Source: Amoeboaphelidium occidentale
Taxonomy: Eukaryota > Aphelidiomycota > Aphelidea
Assembly (NCBI GenBank): GCA_023515795.1
Contig: JALGPX010000040.1
Location: 1-64,000, forward strand
Direction: 5' to 3'
Length of the DNA stretch: 64,000 nucleotides
In this document: positions 31,067 to 40,422 of the stretch, one piece after another
Numbering within the stretch: position 1 is the first letter of the stretch
Layout of the letters: the number at the start of each line of letters is the position of its first letter
The notes under the pieces: generated by a model
Told to the model about the DNA's origin: nothing
The model's database searches: none
What the model saw: only the letters and a program-made list of their open reading frames with translations
Translations under genes and position numbers: made by a program

Positions 31067-33025
31067 ATGGGATTCAACGAAACTCAACCGCTTCTGAAGG
31101 ACAAAAGAGGCCACTTTAGCGACCATCTTGAGCCAATTACTATCAAATTCCAGAATATCACATTTAGTGTTCAAAGCAAGGCTGATGTAGCAGAAGCTGG
31201 TGATATAGAGAGCGGTGAAGCTGCGAATACCTCAAAGAGATTATTCAAACAGAAAACCACAAAAACACGAACCATTTTGAATGGTGTCTCTGGTGAATTT
31301 AAATCAGGAAGGTTGACTGCTCTAATTGGGCCTTCCGGTTCTGGGAAATCCTCCTTGCTAAATGCTCTGATCGGCGAACTAAGCGGTGAAGCAAAGAATA
31401 CATTCAATGGGCAACTGCTGCTGAATGATCGTTTGTCCAAGCCTGATACTCTACGTCAGATGACGTCATACGTGTACCAGAATGACATTGTGTTGGATAC
31501 CATGACACCGCGTGAGGCAATCAGAATGTCTGCTACTTTGCGCTTACCTAAAACATTAAGCGATGCACAGAAGGAAGAACTCGTTGAAGAAGCTCTTGAT
31601 TTACTTGATTTGAGAAAAGCTGCTGATACTGTTATTGGAAATGCTTTGAAGGCCGGAATCTCAGGAGGTGAATTGAAAAGGACATGTGTTGCTATGGAGT
31701 TGATTACTAATCCCTCTGTCTTGTTTTTGGATGAAGCTACTACTGGCTTGGATGCTGGGGCTGCGTTTAAAGTTGTTGAGACTCTTAAGAAGATCGCATC
31801 TAGTGGCAGAACTGTTGTTTGCAGCATTCATCAACCTTCTGCTGAGTTGTTCAACTTGTTTGATGATGCATACGTTCTGGTTGATGGCAACTTGGTTTAC
31901 GGTGGCGCTGTTACTGATTTAATTCCATACTTTGCTAGTTTGGGTTATCAGTGTCCGACTTATTCCAATCCGGCTGATTACTTGTTTTTGTCTGTCTTGA
32001 CTGATAATTATAAGGGCTACGAGTCTTCATCAAAAGAAGTAGCTGCAGGCACTTTTGTTGAAAGAAGAAAGAAATTAATATCAGAATGGGAAAAGCACAC
32101 AAGTCAATCCAAAATGTCAGTCGATGAACTAAGAAAGAAGCAGTTGTTCACGCCTGCACAGGACCACATCAAATACAAGGCTGATTTCTTGACACAGTTT
32201 AGATTCCTGTTCTCAAGATCATTCAAGAATTTCTACAGAAATCCTATGCTTTTGCAAGTCAAAGTGTTTCAAGCTGCTTTTGTTATCCTTCTCATTGGTT
32301 CAATCTACGCCAACATTGATGATAGACCTCCAACTCAGCAGGTGTCTGACCGTGCTGGAGCGTTGTTCTTCTTTCCAACGAATCTCATCATGATGTATTC
32401 TTTTGGTGTCTTGAATGTTTTTGCTGTTGAGAAGTTGACGTTCTTCAGAGAATTCAGAAATGGTTACTATAATCTCGCTGCTTACTTTTTGAGTAAGACT
32501 CTGGTTGAGCTGCCATTCCAAATCTTGTTTCCATTGATGCAGAGTTTTGGAATGTACTTTTGGATTTTTGGTGTTCATTGGGACAAGTTTTGGGTATTCT
32601 CGCTATTCACTGTCTTGTTGGCAAATGTCGGTCAAGGTCTTGGTGTAGTGTGTGCTTGTGCATTTGATGATGTTCAAGTTGCATTGGCTGTTACTCCTGT
32701 TTTGTTCTTGCCATTCATGATTTTCGGAGGTTTCTTTGTTAGCAGTGACACCATTCCAGTTTACTTCTCCTGGCTAAAATGGCTGTCTCCGATTCACTAT
32801 GGATTTGCTGGAATGGCAAGAAATGAGTTCAGAGGCTGGAAGCCTGTTGTAAAGGAGGGAGAATTTTCTCTTGTTAACGACGAAGAAGGCGCTTTAGAGT
32901 TTTTGGGTTTGAAAGGATCAATGGGTTGGGAAGGAAATTTGTCGATTCTTGCTGGTCTATTTGCCGGATTATTGATACTTTCATACGTTCTTCTATGGTG
33001 GGGAACCAGAAAGATCAGGTCTTAA
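31067..33025 (+). CDS. ABCG-type half transporter
   Basis: A single-exon protein of about 652 residues; the frame is open 20 residues further upstream without an ATG. The N-terminal ABC domain has Walker A GPSGSGKSS near residue 90, signature SGGELKR near 198 and Walker B with VLFLDEATTGLD near 217. The H-loop follows in CSIHQPSAELF. The C-terminal half is an ABC2-type membrane domain with about six helices, beginning near QFRFLFSRSFKNFYRNPM. NBD-before-TMD order defines ABCG/White proteins, which act as dimers and export lipids, sterols or other hydrophobic compounds. The substrate cannot be read from the sequence. Only one base separates its stop from that of convergent Tah18. Confidence 0.92.
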   Translation: MGFNETQPLLKDKRGHFSDHLEPITIKFQNITFSVQSKADVAEAGDIESGEAANTSKRLFKQKTTKTRTILNGVSGEFKSGRLTALIGPSGSGKSSLLNALIGELSGEAKNTFNGQLLLNDRLSKPDTLRQMTSYVYQNDIVLDTMTPREAIRMSATLRLPKTLSDAQKEELVEEALDLLDLRKAADTVIGNALKAGISGGELKRTCVAMELITNPSVLFLDEATTGLDAGAAFKVVETLKKIASSGRTVVCSIHQPSAELFNLFDDAYVLVDGNLVYGGAVTDLIPYFASLGYQCPTYSNPADYLFLSVLTDNYKGYESSSKEVAAGTFVERRKKLISEWEKHTSQSKMSVDELRKKQLFTPAQDHIKYKADFLTQFRFLFSRSFKNFYRNPMLLQVKVFQAAFVILLIGSIYANIDDRPPTQQVSDRAGALFFFPTNLIMMYSFGVLNVFAVEKLTFFREFRNGYYNLAAYFLSKTLVELPFQILFPLMQSFGMYFWIFGVHWDKFWVFSLFTVLLANVGQGLGVVCACAFDDVQVALAVTPVLFLPFMIFGGFFVSSDTIPVYFSWLKWLSPIHYGFAGMARNEFRGWKPVVKEGEFSLVNDEEGALEFLGLKGSMGWEGNLSILAGLFAGLLILSYVLLWWGTRKIRS

Positions 33026-33026
33026 A

Positions 33027-34813
33027 TTACTTGCTTGACCAAGTTTCCTTTTGGTAACGACCTGATCTGATCAATTTTGATAAAAATAAATTGGCATCTT
33101 CCTGGCTGTATCCACCGTAAGTTTTGAAGATAGTTTTCAAAGCGTTATCGACATCATCAGGGAAATTCTTTGAACTGCCACAAAGTAGTATGTGAGCATT
33201 GTGCGAGTTTATCAATTCCCAGATTTCAGAGCCATTTTCTCTCATCAAGTGTTGCACATACACTTTGCTAAGACCATCTCTACTGAAGGCACAGTAAAGC
33301 TTTAATTTCCCTGCTGAAACGTAATCGTTCCATTCATTCTCATACAGATAATCTTTCGATCTATATCTGCACCCAAAGAACAAGACATTCTTGTCGCAAC
33401 CTTTACTTATTCTATCTTGAACGATGCTTCTTATTGGTGCTATTCCTAAACCTGCAGCAATGTATATAACAGGCTCGTTTGCATCAGCCATGCATCTCAA
33501 TTGTCCTTTGATAATCTCACCAGCAAAAGGTTGTCCTAAAGGCAAGGTTCTGCATAGCCAGGGAGTACAAACTCCAAATCGTCCATCTTTAAGAATTGTC
33601 TTAAATTCTACTACGCCCACAGTTACATCCAAGGTATTTGAATTCAATGGAGCACTACTTATAGAAAAGTCTCGTCCTTTCATGAAGGAAAGCAATTCAA
33701 CAGCATACTCTACAGGAACTTTAAGCGGAAGAAAATCTTTGATAATTTCAAATGCCGTTCTTTTGGCTCTCCAGCAATACTCGTACATCGCCTCTTGACC
33801 TTCTGAAGATCCAAATTCAACCAATTTCTGTTTGTGTATTTCTTCAACAGCAAAATGTGACAATAATTCAAAGAAGTATCTATCCCGCGGAACAGAGAGT
33901 GGCTCAGTAAACCTAAGCAATACATTTCTGAGAGTATCTACAATTATATCACCATCAGGTGTCTGATTATCCTCGATCCTAAACAAAGTGTCTTTCATAT
34001 CATTCCAATTTAAAATCGTTATCAACTCATCAACTTTCTGTTCATCATTCTCTGGATACACTCTCAAAACATCTCCAGGCGTGTATAACATTCCACCAGG
34101 GATCTGAATGCTCAAATGTCTAACGTCTTGAAAATGATCCTTTGCTGTCAATCTAACATTCTGTTTCAAAACAAGTCTCTTTTGGAACTTTGGTGGACAG
34201 GACACAATTTCTGAATTAGTACACTTTATCAAACGCATAGAAGGCTCCAGCAATTCGGTTTCAGGTATGATATCAAGGCCTTGAGGTGAAGGATATAAAT
34301 TCAACAGCTTTTCTTTAAACTCGTGAAGAAAAGGATCTAGGCCACCATAAAGACCCAAATAATGCTGATCATCACCGAGACTAAGTTCGAGTAACGCATC
34401 AGCGCCTAATTGTAACAGCCTTTTGTACAGTTTCTTCGCGACAAAGTTATACTGCTGATAGGAAGAATCACCCAAGCCAAAGACAAGAAACGTCAGACCT
34501 CTCAAAGTATCATTCGTATGACTTTTACGTAGCAACATTTTCCAGAAGGCCTTAAAAATTAATTACGAGAGAAGAACGCGATATTTACCTTCATATTATC
34601 CGGCTCATTTCCCTGTCCCGTAGTAGAAACCACAAACACGCAAGCAGAACCTTCCTCGCTCATCAACTCCTCAATACTTTTAACACTATCCAACGAAATA
34701 ACGTAAACAGCATCGAAACGCAGTCTTATCACCATGCGCCGTATCCCATTGGCCACTTCCTTTGCTGTTCCAGTTTGAGAACCATAAAAAATTCTGAGTA
34801 CTCGTTTGAGCAT
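33027..34813 (-). CDS. TAH18: Tah18/NDOR1 diflavin reductase
   Basis: Two exons on the minus strand (34813-34589 and 34550-33027, intron 38 nt) encode 582 residues. The FMN-binding flavodoxin domain opens with LRIFYGSQTGTAKEVANGI and has STTGQGNEPDNM. The FAD domain has RDFSISSAPLN, and the NADPH domain has AAGLGIAPIRS and FFGCRYRSKDYLY. This order and size match NADPH-dependent diflavin oxidoreductase 1, which passes electrons to Dre2 in cytosolic iron-sulfur protein assembly. A cytochrome P450 reductase would be about 100 residues longer with a membrane anchor, and neither is present. The start lies 15 bp after the stop of the upstream gene on the same strand, so its promoter must lie inside that gene. 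Confidence 0.92.
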
Positions 34814-34828
34814 TTAGAAGAAATGAAA

Positions 34829-35507
34829 TCAAAGTTTATTGGTTCCAAGTAGGGAATTATGTAATGGATTCTTCATGGATTCCTTCACTAATGCACTGAT
34901 ATCTTTAAACTTCTCAGCCTTCGCATCCATCATCAACTCAAACAGTAACGAGTCTGACGTTGTGATAACGCAGCCACTAGCACGCATTCTCTATCGCAAA
35001 GTTAAACACGCCAGCATAAACAAACCTCCAAAGCTATCGGAACCTCTTCGCGATTGCCCGAGGAAACACCATCCGCTACAACGAACACATTCAAACCATT
35101 TTCCCTCAAATCGAGGGCTGTTTGAAGGACACAGACATGCGACTATTTCAGAAGTTACCAAAAAGCCTAAATAATAAACTCACCTCAATACCGAATAACA
35201 CAACTGAATCTGCTTTCAATTGCTCGCGTGTGACCTTCTGCACAGACTCTGTCCACATTGAGAACTTTGTCTTCTGGTCTACCAATGCAGCTCTCTGGAC
35301 ATTCAACTCCTTGACTATGTTTCCTAATGCCTTTGGGTATTGCTCTGTTACAACCAGAGGAATATCAAGAATCTCTGCAGCCTTCAGCAACTTATCAGCC
35401 GTGTGAACAACAGCCGGGAAGTTGTGAATTATTGGACGGAAGCGTTCTTGGATGTCACACAGGAAGAAGACCGGTTTGACTCTTGCTAAGCGTTTAATGG
35501 CAGACAT
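34829..35507 (-). CDS. Isochorismatase-domain hydrolase, ISOC1/2-like
   Basis: Three exons on the minus strand (35507-35184, 35142-35026, 34990-34829; introns 41 and 35 nt) encode 200 residues. Motifs include PVFFLCDIQERFRPII with the conserved Asp, VVTEQYPKALGN, KTKFSMW with the conserved Lys, and LFGIESHVCVLQTALDL with the nucleophile-position Cys, which is created across the first splice junction. VVADGVSS and ITTSDSLLFELM complete the fold. This is the isochorismatase-domain group found in animals and fungi, often mitochondrial or peroxisomal, with no settled substrate. The first exon starts MSAIKRLARVKPV and has no strong targeting signal. Confidence 0.88.
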
Positions 35508-35538
35508 TCTAATTTGAAAAAATATATTTGTTTCATAA

Positions 35539-36156
35539 TTATTCGTCTTTGCTTCTGTCATGGCCTGGTTGATACTTTGCAGCCCAGGGCCCAGACTCTG
35601 TGTTAAAAGCAAACGCAGCAATCAATGAAGCCAGCGTGATGACCTGAGCAGATATACGCGCTTCACCAAACTTTGCGACAGAATTCTTGTGAGGATCTGA
35701 AAAGTTCCTGTATAGAATCGTTCCTAATGTTCCTGCCCATGCTGTAAAGAGCAACTTGAATCTGTTGGCCCATGCAAACTCCTTCATAATCTCACCTTTA
35801 GACAGCGCATGAATCTTTTCCTTCTCTGCTTCTGATAATTTACCAAAACCAGACAATTCTGGTCGATCCATGAAACGATAGTAGTGGACCATTGCCCAGT
35901 CAGATGTTAAACTGAAACCAACAGCTGCACCAGAGAAAACTAAGAATGCTCTGGCTGATACGTTCGTGTAATTTCTGAACCACGGCGAAAAGCGATTCAA
36001 AGCCAATACAGAACCACCTGTCAAAAGTGTCCCTGCGATCATTCCCTTCGCAGCCTCTCTGGTGACGTACTGATACATTTCAGAATTGTCTACGGACTTG
36101 AGGAAAATGTTTTTGTCCTTTTCAATTGCAGCGCCTTGACCTCTTGAAGAACTCAT
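35539..36156 (-). CDS. RCF2: Rcf2-like mitochondrial membrane protein
   Basis: A single-exon protein of 205 residues. The N-terminal half has AAKGMIAGTLLTGGSVLALN and VSARAFLVFSGAAVGFSL, two membrane-like helices in the pattern of Rcf2. The C-terminal half has LLFTAWAGTLGTILYRNFSD, then ARISAQVITLASLIAAF, which fits a HIG1-type hairpin. Rcf2 is a fungal factor associated with cytochrome oxidase and the bc1-oxidase supercomplex. The assignment rests on domain order and motif wording, not on a search. It lies 31 bp upstream of the isochorismatase start on the same strand. Confidence 0.6.
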   Translation of the reverse strand: MSSSRGQGAAIEKDKNIFLKSVDNSEMYQYVTREAAKGMIAGTLLTGGSVLALNRFSPWFRNYTNVSARAFLVFSGAAVGFSLTSDWAMVHYYRFMDRPELSGFGKLSEAEKEKIHALSKGEIMKEFAWANRFKLLFTAWAGTLGTILYRNFSDPHKNSVAKFGEARISAQVITLASLIAAFAFNTESGPWAAKYQPGHDRSKDE

Positions 36157-36465
36157 TGAAGATTTCTATAAAAAAAGATTTGGTTAGGCGATCGCAGTTT
36201 CACATGTGATCGAGTCAAATTTCGTCATAGGCCGCAAGAAACGCACTTAACAATCTGACGCGGTAACTGCATGATCTGTGGTAAGATGTAGCTTGAATAG
36301 CCTATCCAGGGCTGCGATGTGTCCGTGGGATGTTGCAGTGTTTCGCATTTGAGCGCGCCATCTATACTCGCTTACTTCACAGCTATTATCTCCAAATAAC
36401 TAGCGGAGACATTAAGTGCGAATGCTTAAAGTCTAAACTTATTTCGCGTCGCTTTGTTTCTAAGA
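36157..36465. promoter_or_regulatory. Divergent intergenic region, Rcf2-like and small coiled-coil genes
   Basis: About 310 bp between two divergent genes. I find no open frame of interest, repeat or RNA gene. It is one of the longer non-coding gaps in the window and presumably holds both promoters. Confidence 0.35.
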
Positions 36466-36744
36466 ATGACTTTGGATTCCGAACAAAAGAAACCTGAACG
36501 GGAATCAGAGGACACTTTAAAAGAATTGGGCCTGGAATCTCTTATCGATCCAAATCTTCCACTGACACCGGCCGTCTGGGAAAAGGCTCTTGAGGCTGTG
36601 CAGAATGCTGAGGAATTATTGGATAGACTGGAATCACAGGCAGACGCTACAATTAAGCAGATTGACTCTTTACTCGCACAATACGACACCTCTGAGGCAT
36701 CAGCAGCAGACAAGGAAGACGCCACCAAAGACGAAATTAATTAA
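36466..36744 (+). CDS. Small acidic coiled-coil protein
   Basis: A single-exon protein of 92 residues starting MTLDSEQKKPERESED. It is strongly acidic. The central helix, VWEKALEAVQNAEELLDRLE, continues as a probable coiled coil, and the tail is Ser/Ala/Asp-rich and disordered. The length and the single amphipathic helix pair resemble small complex subunits (BLOC-1-like or kinetochore-like), but I cannot name a family. The frame is a good gene candidate because it has an ATG, biased composition and a position in a divergent slot. Confidence 0.5.
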   Translation: MTLDSEQKKPERESEDTLKELGLESLIDPNLPLTPAVWEKALEAVQNAEELLDRLESQADATIKQIDSLLAQYDTSEASAADKEDATKDEIN

Positions 36745-36838
36745 TAAACTGATTTAATTCGAGTTCATTTCTATATGTCTGAGTTTTATTGCGGGTATTA
36801 TAATGTAGTCTGATTAGCACAACAACCTCTTGGTTAAC

Positions 36839-37380
36839 TTACTTTAGGTTTGACACGATGTGCAGAAACAGTGTTAAAAGATACGCGTACTGCCATCGCC
36901 ATTCGCTGATACTTCCGGTGAGCATGGGTGAGTAGAACCATATGATCATTCCATAGAAACTTACGTTTATGAGTTTTGCTATTGAGCACTTACCAACCTT
37001 CAACTTTGAGCTAATTTGGTCAGTCTGAATGATCATTAGCGTGAAGATTACCTTAACGGAAACTTTGATACTTCAATGAGAAAGTCTAAAACTGAGTTAA
37101 AAGTCAGCACGGATATTGTAAAGTGCAGAGCTAAAAGTAACATGAACATGATCCTGGATGATCACGCAGAGAAACATGTTGAAACATACCTGAAGAGTAC
37201 TTGATCAACAATTGACGCATTCAAATTGAGTAAAGATTCTATTCCGAGTAGAATTGTGAGCGCATTACGAAACAATACGAACATTCTATTGATAATAACA
37301 AGAACAATCTGTGGCGTAAGATTGATCTGCACAAGTTCACATGTAGAATCCAATGGAAGTAATTCGCCATCAGAAGTAAA
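36839..37380 (-). CDS. Possible multi-exon membrane protein, model incomplete
   Basis: On the minus strand several hydrophobic segments can be joined. One frame reads QIVLVIINRMFVLFRNALTI around 37260. A 36-nt intron (37154-37189) joins it to IMFMLLLALHFTISVLTFNS. A 41-nt intron then leads into KLKVGKCSIAKLINVSFYG and ends in YLLTLFLHIVSNLK. The 5' end is not resolved: upstream of 37380 this frame is closed, and the obvious ATG at 37451 is in another frame and would overlap HADH. Three or four membrane helices are implied. The order of segments faintly recalls ARV1, but I see no zinc-binding cysteines, so I do not name it. Confidence 0.35.
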
Positions 37381-37449
37381 ATGGGAATATCATGAAACCA
37401 GAAACTGTCTGACTTGAAACCGCGACCCTGAAGAGATTTCCGTTCGATC

Positions 37450-38365
37450 ATGTTGAAGTTGCTGGCTAGAAATTACTCTGCTGCTGCGGTTGGAAGTCAA
37501 AAGAAGAAAATTTCCATTATTGGCGCTGGTCTTATGGGAAGCGGAATTGCCCAAGTCGCCGCTATGAATGGTTACGCAGTTACTCTTGTGGACTTATCAG
37601 AAAAGTCTTTGGCTAAGGGAAAACAGTCCATCGAGAAGTCTCTAACAAAACTGTCTGCTAAGCAACCAGCCCTGAACGTTAAAGATATTTTGGGCTCAAT
37701 TGAGTTTACCGGTGAAGTCGCAAAAGCAAAGAATTCTTTTCTGGTGGTCGAAGCCGTTGTTGAGAATGTCAAAGTTAAGCGTGAACTGTTTCAGCAGCTC
37801 AAGACAATCGCACCGTCTGCTCTTCTGTGCTCGAATACTTCATCGATTCCTATTAAGGAAATCGGAAGTGGAATTTATGGTTTGCATTTCTTTAATCCTG
37901 TGCCATCAATGAAACTTGTTGAAGTTATTTCTGATTCTAGTGATCGTTTGAATGAATTGGTTCAGTTTGTCAAGAGCATTGGGAAAGTTCCTGTCGTTTG
38001 TAAAGATACGCCTGGTTTCATTGTAAATCGTTTATTAGTTCCGTATTTATTGGAAAGTATCAGATTATTGGAGCGTGGTGATGCAAAGATGGAAGATATT
38101 GACACTGCCATGAAACTTGGAGCAGGATATCCTATGGGTAATATTATCTTCATTGTTAAATTTATGTTTAGGTCCATTTGAATTGGCTGATTTCGTTGGT
38201 TTGGATACGCTAAAGTTCATTTGCGATGGTTGGTACAGTCAATCGCAGCATTTGAAAGGAAATGATTTAGTCAAGACTCCTAAGCTGCTTAATGAAATGG
38301 TTAAACAAGGAAAGCTAGGAAAGAAGAGTGGATCAGGGTTCTACGATTATTCACAAACGAAATAA
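37450..38365 (+). CDS. HADH: Mitochondrial short-chain 3-hydroxyacyl-CoA dehydrogenase
   Basis: Two exons (37450-38137 and 38172-38365, intron 34 nt) encode 293 residues. A basic N-terminus (MLKLLARNYSAAAV) looks like a mitochondrial targeting signal. The Rossmann motif GAGLMGSGIAQVAA binds NAD. The catalytic His and partner Glu lie in YGLHFFNPVPSMKLVEVI. The splice joins GAGYPMG to PFELADFVGLDT, a conserved family junction. The C-terminal GKKSGSGFYDY is also typical. The enzyme oxidises L-3-hydroxyacyl-CoA in beta-oxidation. It converges on Atm1 with 20 bp between stops. Confidence 0.93.
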
Positions 38366-38385
38366 AGCCACTTTATTAATCGTAT

Positions 38386-40374
38386 TCAATCCAAATCTTG
38401 TTGTCGCTTCCACATGTCAGCATAGACTCCATTACGAGCCAAAAGTTGAGCATGATTACCTTGTTCAATTACTGTTCCTGCTTTTTCTCCTTGTGCAGTT
38501 CCTCCTAATACAATAATATCATCAGAATCAGATATTGTGCTTAGTCTATGAGCAATCATTAGAGATGTTCTTGATTTGCCATCGCTCTTGGATAATTCTG
38601 AAACATTATCAAGAATTATATGTTCTGTCGCTGAATCTAATGCAGCTGTTGGTTCATCAAAGAACATTATTGGCGAGTTTCTGAGAAAGAGTCTTGCTAA
38701 TGCTACACGTTGTCTTTCTCCTCCAGATAACTTCAGACCGCGTTCTCCCACTTCTGTATCGTATCCTTTTGGGAGCTTTTCAATAAATGATTGTAAATGA
38801 GCTTTTCTTGCTGCTTCGTATACTTGCTCAGGGGAAACTTGCGGATTTCCGTAAGCAATATTATAATACAATGTTTCGTTAAACAGCGAGTTATCTTGAG
38901 CTGCTACTCCAATACTCTTTCGCCATGAGTCCAAATTGTATTGATGGAGTGGCATACCATTCACTTTGATCTCGCCTGAAACTGGGTCATAGAATCTGTA
39001 CAAGAGTCTGAGTATAGTTGTTTTTCCTGAACCGCTACCTCCGACAAATGCAACTTTAGTTCCTCTCTTGATTGAAAAAGATACGCCTTTCAGTACATTT
39101 TGCGGTCTTCCTTCAACATCGTAGCCAAAAGAAACATTGTTGAATGTAATAAAGTTATCCACTTTTGAGGAATCTATATCAAACATTACAGGATTCTCAG
39201 CAGGTGTTTTGACTTTGGATTGCACTTTCTCTAGTGCAAATAAAACCCTCATATCTATAAGACTTTGTTTCAGTTCTCTATAAACCGTTCCAAGGAAGTT
39301 TAAGGGCAAACTCAACTGAAATATCAATCCATTCACCATCACAATATCACCAACGGTATAATTTCCTTCTACAACTCCGTTAGATGCCATGATCATCATT
39401 GCAGTCATTGCAACACTGAATATAGCATTCTGGCCAATATTTAACATTGCAAGAGAACTCGAGGTCTTCAATGCACCTTGCTCATACTTTTTCAAATGAT
39501 CGTCGTATTGTTTAACTTCGTATTCTTCATTGTTAAAGTACTTTACAGTTTCGTAATTCATTAAGGTATCAATAGACTTTGTTGCAGCAGCATTATCAGC
39601 AGCATTCATGTCTTTCCTGAAACGTGTTCTCCATTGAGTAACAGCTGTTGTAAATATTCCGTACGCCATAACTGAAGACACTGTCGCTACAGCAAATTTG
39701 GGCCCATACTGGTATGTGAGTATTCCTGAGACTAGCGATATCTCGAGAACCGTCGGAAAGATGTGAAACACCATTGAAGATAGCAGGAACGATATTCCTT
39801 TAGTGCCTCTGTCGATAGCACGAGCAACACCGCCCGTCTGTCTTGAAAGATGCCACGATAAATCCAAGTTCAGCAAATGTCTGAAAACGTCTAGAGCAAC
39901 ACTTCGAATACCAGACTGAGCCACATGAGCAAACACAACATTCTTCCATTCAGAGAACATTGACGCAGACAACCGAGCAGCACCGTATCCCATCAGAATT
40001 GTACCTGCGCCCACAAACAGCGAATTTGAGGAGGTCACTTCGACTGGCGCAGTGTTTAAATTATCAATCGCGAGCTTGAACAGAATCGGCACTTGAACAT
40101 TCAGAACTTTTCCAGCCAACAGTAAAGACAATGCAGTAAGGACTCGACCTTTTGCTTTTGTATTTCCTTTAGGCCAAATGTATTTCGATAAACTACGGAT
40201 CTGCTTTAAATCAGATTCTTCCTTCGATTGTTCTTGCTCATCCAAAGCTTTCAAAGTGCCTGTGGGTTTTGATAACGGCGATGAAGCGCTCCTGTAAGCG
40301 TGAACGTATCGGTACCGTGTTATGCCCAAACTGAGTGCTTCAGTGAATGCACTGCGATGAAGTCTTGTCAACAT
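38386..40374 (-). CDS. ATM1: Mitochondrial ABC transporter Atm1/ABCB7
   Basis: A single-exon protein of 662 residues. The first 60 or so are basic and Ser/Arg/Tyr-rich, consistent with mitochondrial import. The membrane domain contains [20 protein letters not shown], a segment diagnostic for Atm1/ABCB7. The ABC domain has Walker [10 protein letters not shown], signature LSGGERQR and Walker B with [11 protein letters not shown]. Atm1 exports a glutathione-linked sulfur species from the matrix for cytosolic iron-sulfur protein assembly. It is a half transporter and acts as a homodimer. The neighbouring F-box/ankyrin gene upstream on the same strand ends 48 bp before its start. Confidence 0.95.
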   Translation of the reverse strand: MLTRLHRSAFTEALSLGITRYRYVHAYRSASSPLSKPTGTLKALDEQEQSKEESDLKQIRSLSKYIWPKGNTKAKGRVLTALSLLLAGKVLNVQVPILFKLAIDNLNTAPVEVTSSNSLFVGAGTILMGYGAARLSASMFSEWKNVVFAHVAQSGIRSVALDVFRHLLNLDLSWHLSRQTGGVARAIDRGTKGISFLLSSMVFHIFPTVLEISLVSGILTYQYGPKFAVATVSSVMAYGIFTTAVTQWRTRFRKDMNAADNAAATKSIDTLMNYETVKYFNNEEYEVKQYDDHLKKYEQGALKTSSSLAMLNIGQNAIFSVAMTAMMIMASNGVVEGNYTVGDIVMVNGLIFQLSLPLNFLGTVYRELKQSLIDMRVLFALEKVQSKVKTPAENPVMFDIDSSKVDNFITFNNVSFGYDVEGRPQNVLKGVSFSIKRGTKVAFVGGSGSGKTTILRLLYRFYDPVSGEIKVNGMPLHQYNLDSWRKSIGVAAQDNSLFNETLYYNIAYGNPQVSPEQVYEAARKAHLQSFIEKLPKGYDTEVGERGLKLSGGERQRVALARLFLRNSPIMFFDEPTAALDSATEHIILDNVSELSKSDGKSRTSLMIAHRLSTISDSDDIIVLGGTAQGEKAGTVIEQGNHAQLLARNGVYADMWKRQQDLD

Positions 40375-40422
40375 TCTGTGAAATCACGTAATTATCTATT
40401 GAGTTTCAAGTGCGTCTTTGGT

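Noticed and set aside
34559..34588. A separate short flavodoxin gene upstream of the reductase
   Set aside because: A 38-nt intron joins the two frames into one diflavin reductase of normal length.
36839..37380. Naming the minus-strand membrane protein ARV1
   Set aside because: The resemblance is limited to hydrophobic spacing; the zinc-binding cysteines were not found.
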